From Plantago major (taxonomy: Eukaryota; Streptophyta; Magnoliopsida; Lamiales; Plantaginaceae), in NCBI GenBank assembly GCA_026545765.1, contig CM048843.1, positions 5,190,001 through 5,254,000 of the forward strand: a stretch of 64,000 nt of DNA, given 5' to 3'. Both the position numbers and the translations under genes were made by a program. The notes beneath the pieces were generated by a model, which did not search any database, had not been told where the DNA came from, and saw nothing but the letters and a program-made list of their open reading frames with translations. Shown here one piece after another: positions 56,800 through 64,000 of this stretch. Numbering within the stretch: position 1 is the first letter of the stretch; the number at the start of each line of letters is the position of its first letter.

Positions 56800-59700
56800 C
56801 TGGACTAAAGCAAAATGGCTATTTGATAGTGGATGCGGAAAGCACATGACATGAGACAAAGAAAATCTGGTCGATTACAAAGCTTGCAACACAGGACCAT
56901 ATATCAGATTTGCTGGAGGAGAATTAAATCCCTCTCTGGGATTTGGCAACGTCAAATTGGGAACATTAACAATCACTGACGACATATGTTAAGGATTTGA
57001 AATATAATCTATTTAGCATGAGCCGTTTGTAGACAAAGGTTTTATCAGAAATTCAAAGCAAAATATCGCAAACTAATTGACAATGAGTCAAAGCGCATAC
57101 CTTGGTTGCTCGGCGGAAAGGCAGTCTTTATGTTGCCGATTGGGCATCTGCCACAACTGAAGAATGTCTCATGGTGAGTCAATCTGGTCACACATAAGAG
57201 CACTGGTTATGGCACAAAAGAATGAGTCACTTGAATTTCAAAACTCTGAACAAACTTGCCAAGAAAGAATTAGTGGTTGGCCTTCCCAAAACATCTTTCA
57301 GAAAGGATGGTATATGTTCTGCATGTCAGATGGGGAAACAATCCAAAATCTCTTTCAAGTCCAAAACTAGACACTCTAGTGTTAGACCACTGCAACTATT
57401 ACATATGGATCTTTTGAATCATCTCAGAATTAGTTATGCAGAAAGAAGTATGGTCCGTTGTTGTAGATGACTTCTCAAGATTCACTTGGGTTGTCTTTCA
57501 AACACAAATCGATGCCGTGGTGGAGATACCAAACTTGCTTAAAAAGCTTGAAGTCATGAAAATGACAAGGTATCTCGCAATCGTAATGCACTATGGTACC
57601 GAGTTTGTCAACCAAGACATAAAGGAGTTTTCAGACTGCAAAGGTATACAACACCAACTTTCCTCTCAGTAAGAACACCTCAACAAAATGGTGTTGTAGA
57701 AAGGAAAACAGAACCCTTAAAGAAGCCGCAAGGACGATGCTAATGACATCAAATAAGTGAAGTTTATTGGGTTGAAGTCGTAAACACACTGCTACACTCG
57801 TAATGTATGTTTGATAAACAAACACCGTGACAAGACCCCTTATGAAATCTTGGTTGGTAGACCCCCTAATATCAAACATCTGAGAGTATTTGGTTGTAGA
57901 TGTTTTGTTCTAAACAATGGAAAAGATTATCTGAGAACATTTCAACCAAAGGCAGATGAAGGTGTATTTCTTGGTTATTCCACGAATAGCAAAGCCTACA
58001 GAATTTACAACAAAAGAACAAAGAAAATTGAAGAATCAGTTCATGTTGTATTCTATGAAGGAAGTACGAAAACACCTCCTAATGATGAACTCTCAGAAAG
58101 GTTCAAAGAACTAATGTTGAGGGATTCTGAAGAAGAATCCTCAGAAAGGAGAAACATCATTATGGAAAGTGAGGATGACTCTGACGTAGAAAAGCTTGAT
58201 ATGCCTAGTAACAACCAGATGACTCACAAACATAATGAAGAATTTCCTATGAAACTTCCAGAAATGGAAATTGAAGATATTCATCATGAAGCTATCTCTG
58301 GAAACAATCTCTCTGAAAGACATGTTCCAGATAGCTCAAACACTGAACAAGTGTCAGACATTAATTGCCCTTCTGAGGAGCAAAATGTCTTAGATACTGA
58401 AAAAGTATCAAATCAAAATCCCAGTGATTCACATTCAAATCATTTGGATATTGATCCTACTAGCACTAAACCTATGATGAGAAGGATCAAGGATCATCCT
58501 GCAAAAGATGTGATTGGACCAATTAATCAAGGTGTTAGGACTAGGAGAGCAATAGCTGAAAATGCTAATTCTCTCTTTGGATGTTTCATCTCAAATATTG
58601 AACCTAAAAATATAGAAGAAGCATTAGGAGACCAAGACTGGATCTCTTCAATGCAAGAAGAGTTGGATCAATTTGAGAGAAACAAAGTCTGGAAACTAGT
58701 TCCATTTGTAGAAGGAGTATCTGTGATTGGAAGTAAATGGGTTTTCAGAAACAAGATGAATGAATCTGGTGAAATAACCAGAAACAAAGCAAGATTGGTT
58801 GCCAAGGGATTTACCCAGACTGAAGGCTTAGATTTTGATGAGTCATATGCACCAGTTGCCAGATTAGATGCAATAAGACTCTTTCTAGCCTTTGCAGCTC
58901 ATAAAGATTTTAAAGTTTATCAGATGGATGTCAAAAGTGCATTCTTGAACGGTGAACTTGCAGAAGAAGTTTATGTTGAGCAACCACCTGGCTTTGAAGT
59001 TTCCTCAGAAAGTAGAATGGTCTATAAACTACAGAAAGCTCAGATGGATCAAACAGCTCCAAGAGCATGGTATGACACTTTGGCCAAATACCTTCTGGAA
59101 AGTGGTTTCAAGAAAGGTGAAGTTGATAAAACTTTATTTACCTTAAATCATGATGGGAAACTACTCTTAGTTCAAGTATATGTTGATGACATCATATTTG
59201 GATCTAAGGACAAGCAACTTTGTAATGACTTTGCAAATCTCATGAAAAGTAAGTTTGAGATGAGCATGATGGGAGAAATGAATTATTTTCTAGGATTGCA
59301 AGTCAAGCAACTCAATGATGGAATATTCATTAGTCAAACAAAGTATGCAAAAGATATGCTCACAAAATTCAATCTTAAGCCTTCTGAAAAGAATGCTAAG
59401 ATACCTATGAGCATTGGAACCAAAATGACCTATACTGAATTAGATAAGAGTGTTGAAGAACATAAGTATAGGAAATTGATAGGTTCACTACTTTACCTCA
59501 CAGCAAGTAGACCTGATATTCAATACGCCGTTGGAATGTGTGCTAGATTTCGCATAAACCGATGCAAACACACTACAACATTGCTATGAAAATATTAAGG
59601 TATGTAAAAGGTACAAGAGATGTAGGATTGTGGTATCCTAAAGAAAGCGGATTGAGTTTAATTTGGGTACTCGACGCGATTATGCCGGATCAGCTGATAG

Positions 59701-59990
59701 GAAAAGCACCTCGTGAACTTGGGTTTACGGGTACTAGACTTATCTCGTGGTTTAGCAAGAAGCAAAACTCAATTGCAACTTCTACCACAGAGGCTGAATA
59801 TATTGCTGCTGGTTGTTGTGCAACACAAATTCTGTGGATACAACAACAACTTAAAGACTATGGACTCGATGGAGAGAAAACTCCCATTTTCCGTGACAAC
59901 ACAAGTGCTATTGCGATTACGTAATCCTAAATTTCATGCCGTAACAAAGCATATTGATGTTAGACATCACTTCATCGAGACCATGTTGAA
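56800..59990 (+). pseudogene. pol region of family A copy 2
   Basis: Protease region about 56820-57130; integrase about 57170-57900 (SHLNFKTLNKLAKKELVVG, GIQHQLS); a Ser/Glu-rich linker; RT about 58600-59430 ([39 protein letters not shown]); RNase H about 59630-59990 (STTEAEYIAAGCCATQILWI). Ty1/copia order. Broken in several places. Confidence 0.92.
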
Positions 59991-60120
59991 AAAGCAATAT
60001 AGATATACTCAAGATTGGCACTGAAGACCAACTTGCAGATATCTTCACTAAGCCACTACAAGAAAGTAGATTCTTAGCCTTAAGACATAGTCTTGGACTA
60101 ATGGAACTACCAATGAACTG

Positions 60121-60901
60121 AAAAAGTTTAGGAGTCTGGAACGGGCATCCAGAGAAGAGGTATCTGGAACGGGCATCCAGAGAAGAGAGAAAGAGAAATC
60201 GAACGGTATCCGTAAGTCAAAAGGCTAAAGAGCAAAAGATGACTTAAGATCTCTCGAGACGGAACTCGATATCCGAATCACTCTATAAACGGGGAACACA
60301 AAGGAGAATAGTACAACTATCTGCAAATAACTACTCTTGAAATTCGCATTATTTCTATCTTGATGAAAAACTTGGAAAAATCCTAAGTATAAGACAGATT
60401 CAGATGCAAACAGTGTTCTTGGTCATACAAAAACGTGATTCAGATAGCTAATAGCCAAAATTCATTAAATGGGCACAATTACACTTGTTGATTGTGATCA
60501 TTGATGAAGAAGCAATGGTGACCCTTGATGAAATTAAGCGTTTGATCTATACGGTGGAAATTAATTCACAAGAATAGTGGATCAGAAAATACCAAAGCCC
60601 ACTTTGCATTAAATGCCGAACTAGCTTTTGCTCACGACTGCTTGCAAATCACAGATACGTACACACAAAATCAATTTGTATGTATTTGTCTGTTGAGATT
60701 CTATTGCTATATATATAGGATTTTGGCAAAAGAAATCACTTTACCAATCCAAAATTCGACTTACGAAAATAGCAAAACCTTCTCTTGATTCTCTCGCAAA
60801 CCTTCTACAATCTCTCGCAAATCAAGATTAAGTTTTTCCGCAAAGAATTACCAATCAAATCTCTTTCAAACACCAATCCAAATTCTACACTATATAAAGA
60901 G
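60121..60901 (+). promoter_or_regulatory. Spacer between RNase H and the extra region, with TATA-like site
   Basis: Non-coding by appearance. A short repeat of AACGGGCATCCAGAGAAGAG (about 60138-60186) lies near its start, and TATATATATAGG at about 60709-60720 and CTATATAAAGAG at about 60890-60901 stand upstream of the first Met at 60902. The matching spacer in copy 1 (6698-7490) also has ATATATATAG. A separate promoter for the downstream frame is possible but unproven. Confidence 0.4.
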
Positions 60902-63900
60902 ATGGCCCCAAAGAATTCTTCCACACGTAAATCTCAATCCACCGGTATCACGAAAAGCAAGCACCGAGTTGGTTATTGTGAACAACCGATCGGTAGGAGA
61001 TTTTAATCGACCATTGGACTTCAAATCACGAATGATTTGGGGTGGTGCCATGGTTGAGGAATACCTCACCGCAATAGAGAACCAAGCCGATGTAAAGTCG
61101 ATTCTTGACATGCTTGAAAAGGCACAAATCAAGGGTTTTCTATCTCGCCCAAGTGGAATTTCATCACCGATGTGTTGGAATTCTACAACAACCTGTGATA
61201 ATTTCTGTGTTTCAAGGCACGCAATAGTGTTCACAAAACCTCACCCAAGGAAAGGAAATCCTTCCGACTTAACAACTTTCAGAAGTTGTTTGAGTTTCAA
61301 AATCTTGGAAAGGATTTTGAAATAAACACCAAGGATGATGATCTCCTTGAAGGTGTTAAACATTTATGCAGGATGGCGTGTGTGATCTTGAAAATCGATA
61401 CACCCACCGAGTTCAAGCTTCGACATCCAAACCGTACATCCGATGGTTCATCGATGTATTGGCTTGCATTCTTCATGATGCTTTGATGGTCTACAAGGAG
61501 GTGCTGACCAGATAAGCCAAGAACGATGGATCATGATGTTCTTGCTGAATCAACAAGACAAAAGGCTGGAAAACCCTTTTAACTGGGGAAAGTACGCCTT
61601 CATGAAGTTTGTGAAGAAGATTCAAGGCTTCGAGCCTAAGATTGCCAAAGGAATAGCTGAGCCAAAGGCCACAGTAGGCTATGGTCTGAAGATATGCTAC
61701 TTGCTGGAGAAGCTTGGCATTGAGCTCAGAGAGACGGCTGAAATAGCCAACAGTAACCTACTCTACAAATATGAGTATACAAACTTGATGAAAAAGGTTA
61801 CTGGGTCTCAGAAAGGTTCTAAGAAGCGAAAGTCTGAAAAGGTATCTGAAGAAAAGGTTGCAACCAAGAAGCCCAGAACTTCAAGAAAGAAGTCTGCTGG
61901 CAAATCAGAAGACACACCCATAGAGGTTGTCGATTCCCAGATATCTGCAGGCCTTGCCGATGAACTGATAAAGGCAGATCAACTCATCAATGCTGCAAAA
62001 GAGTTATCAACTACTGAACAAGTAGACTCAGCAAGAGAAAGTGCTTTCAGAAATGTGAAGACTATTACAGAAAGCCTTGCTGATGAACTCATAAATGCTG
62101 CCAAAAGTGGTGAAAAACACCAAGCCCTATCTGCAGAAACCGCAGGAATTATGGACCAATCAGTTCCTAATGCTGTTGAGAGCTCTGACGATGAAGATGA
62201 TGAACTAGTCATCTCTCAAGTCCTAGAAAGAACAAAGAGGGCTAAGGTTACTGAAATAGTAACTGGTGAAGAGGTATCTGAAAAAGAACCTACACCACAG
62301 GTTTCTGAACAAGCACCTATAGCAAAGGTTGTTGGTGCAAACACACCATCAGGGAAGGTCTCCTATGAACAAATTCAAGAAGCCCTGATGAGTGGTGACT
62401 TAGTGCTGGCAGATGCTGATGAAAATGCCACATCTAAAAGTCTGGAAGAACCTACTAATGATAATTCTTCTGCTTCCAGACAACCACAACAACCACAACC
62501 ACAACAGCCACAAGTGGTTGATGAAATGGTAAATGAACTCCATTTCGAATTACCAGCATTACAACACGCTGAAGAAAATCCTGCAAAAGAGCAGGTTCCC
62601 CAACTCGACAAGAGGGATCAAACTGAGACATCCGCTCAGTGTGATCAACCAGGGGAGGCAACTGAGTTGCACACTCAGGAAAGGTGTGAAGTACCTAAAA
62701 CTTCAAACAAAGAAGCTGTACTGGAACAAGAAGACCAAAGTATAAAAGGGTCACAAGTTCCAGAGACCAATCAGCCTGACAATGCTCAGGTAGCTGAATG
62801 GTTTAACTCCTACCTTGTGAAAAATTTTATGCTTGTATATCTTGTTACTTATATAAAAATTCTTTGTTACAGGCTGAGTTAGAAACACAGAAACAAGAGG
62901 AAGCTGGAAAGCTTGCCTCAGAAATTGAGAAGGAGGTTACTCCAACCTCGCCTCTTAAGAAATCTGAGCCTGTACCACAGGTGATAATTGACTCTTAAGA
63001 TAACACTTTTCAGTCATTTGTCTATGTGCTTAATCATTTAAAGTAAATGTTTCTAACAGGCTCCAACCGAGAAAGAGGAAGATAAGGCAGAAATGCCAGA
63101 GACGAACCCAGAGACCGACAAGGTTTCTGAAGAACACATCATTGAGCCTTCTAGCATGAAGGTACATGAAAAATCAGTGATAAGTATTCTTCATCATGGG
63201 TTATCTTAAACTTCTTCTAAAATATTCAATACTTTCTACTTACGTGCTCATTCAAGTAGAAATGCAAAGGAAAAAGTTGCGACATCCTCAAGATCAATGG
63301 AAATTGATGAAGCTCCCAAGGCAACATCACATGAAAGAATACCAAACCGAAAGTTTCGAGAAAAATGACTCGTAGCTTCCTATTGAGGAAGTAAGTCCAA
63401 AACTCGTAACTCATTAAAGCATTTTGCACAAATTCTTTCAAATAATTTCCTAAGTATTGTATTAATCTTAATTCTCGTGTTCAAGAAAGAAAGGTTGATG
63501 AGGACCGGACTTCCAAGTCTCCACCTCACAACAAGATATCTGAGACACCAATTGTCTCAAGATACAAGTCTCGAGCCCAAGTACTTACTCGTGTAACTCG
63601 AAACTAAACTACACTTCTACTCAGATATCTACAAAAGTTTTGAAGCTCACTCAAAACTCTTTCTTTCAGGCTCAAACGAGAGCAAAGCAGGCACCCAATG
63701 ATGAGAAAAGGGACCTACTTCCCTTCTTCAAAGCTCAAACCGCCAAAGCATATTCAATGCTTCAAGAAATGGCAAAGGTTAAGTCGCCTCGATCTCTCTG
63801 AAATATTGAGAATCACAGATCAACCAACCGCACGAGCACGAGCTCTTGACTTGAGACGATATCCATGCAATGTTCCCTACCGAACAAAGACACGCTATGA

Positions 63901-64000
63901 CTCTATTGCATAAGGATTTCTCCGGAGAAGTGGCGCGATTTGATACAAGCCTTTGAACAGCAGATGGTCGACAAGATTAGATGGCATTCAAGCCTAGACT
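60902..64000 (+). pseudogene. Extra (envelope-like position) coding region of family A copy 2
   Basis: Same protein type as in copy 1: start MAPKNSSTRKSQS, a globular part (MIWGGAMVEEYLTAIENQ, RWIMMFLLNQQDKRLENPF, YGLKICYLLEKLGIELRE), a basic part (KKRKSEKVSEEKVATKKPRT), a Gln/Pro stretch, then acidic low-complexity pieces separated by short GT-AG intron-like gaps (from about 62790 on). It continues out of the window. Broken in the first third. No signal peptide or transmembrane helix was evident. Confidence 0.6.

Larger units (their letters stand above)
52522..64000 (+). mobile_element. Ty1/copia Sirevirus-like LTR retrotransposon, family A copy 2 (3' end outside window)
   Basis: Same organisation as copy 1 but on the plus strand: 5' LTR 52522-54167, primer site at 54170, gag, protease, integrase, RT, RNase H, then the long extra coding region, which runs off the right edge. 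The LTR abuts the decayed right end of CACTA family 3 (52467) with about 54 bases between. It is a fossil with many breaks, most in the integrase, gag and extra regions; RT is the best preserved. Confidence 0.93.

Overview
The window is plant nuclear DNA, most likely from a eudicot, out of a transposon-rich and probably pericentromeric or otherwise heterochromatic stretch. The signs are Sirevirus-type Ty1/copia elements primed from initiator-Met tRNA, Mutator-like elements (MULEs) with 9-bp target duplications, CACTA elements, Tat-type Ty3/gypsy LTR pieces and one fragment of a plant DRIP-like RING gene. I see no rRNA, no complete tRNA, no CRISPR array and no intact host gene.

Layout. 1-13954 (-): a long Sirevirus-like copia copy (family A); its 3' LTR runs off the left edge and it carries about 6 kb of extra coding material between RNase H and that LTR. 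It sits inside a second Sirevirus (family B, +; 13955 to about 18421), of which the last 501-codon frame, a cluster of polypurine tracts and the 3' LTR remain. That LTR is itself split by a family A solo LTR (16409-18139, target duplication ATAAC). About 18422-25391: a gypsy-type fossil with an antisense, acidic and coiled-coil frame cluster that includes a Transposase_28-like stretch, plus a sense-strand LTR. 25457-28417: MULE-1. 28427-31354: AT-rich relics with a CACTA end at 30043 and a Tat-type LTR scrap. 31360-32917: solo LTR of another family (ATTCC). 32923-39639: two CACTA copies of one family lying head to tail, holding MULE-2 (33825-35459, ATAAAAAAA) and a family A solo LTR (35608-37267, TTAAT). 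41469-42679: the start of a DRIP-like RING gene. About 42950-46080: a Tat-type LTR with (CAT)n minisatellites, split by a solo LTR (44086-45537, ATCAT) that carries a 39-41-bp array and a small DNA insertion. 46977-52467: a decayed CACTA element holding two more MULEs. 52522-64000 (+): a second family A copia copy, running off the right edge.

The most interesting item is the MULE family. MULE-1 and MULE-2 are independent insertions with different target duplications, yet both have the same two-gene plan: a rightward gene starting with a PB1-like MURA N-terminal domain, and a convergent leftward gene for a small GRF-type zinc finger protein, followed in MULE-2 by an 11-residue-repeat coiled coil. 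The promoter region of the zinc finger gene is also shared. This resembles the convergent two-gene layout of maize MuDR, with a different second protein.

A second point concerns data quality or methylation. Differences between the two LTRs of the left copia element cluster at CAG/CTG trinucleotides, so LTR-divergence ages for this family should be treated with care.
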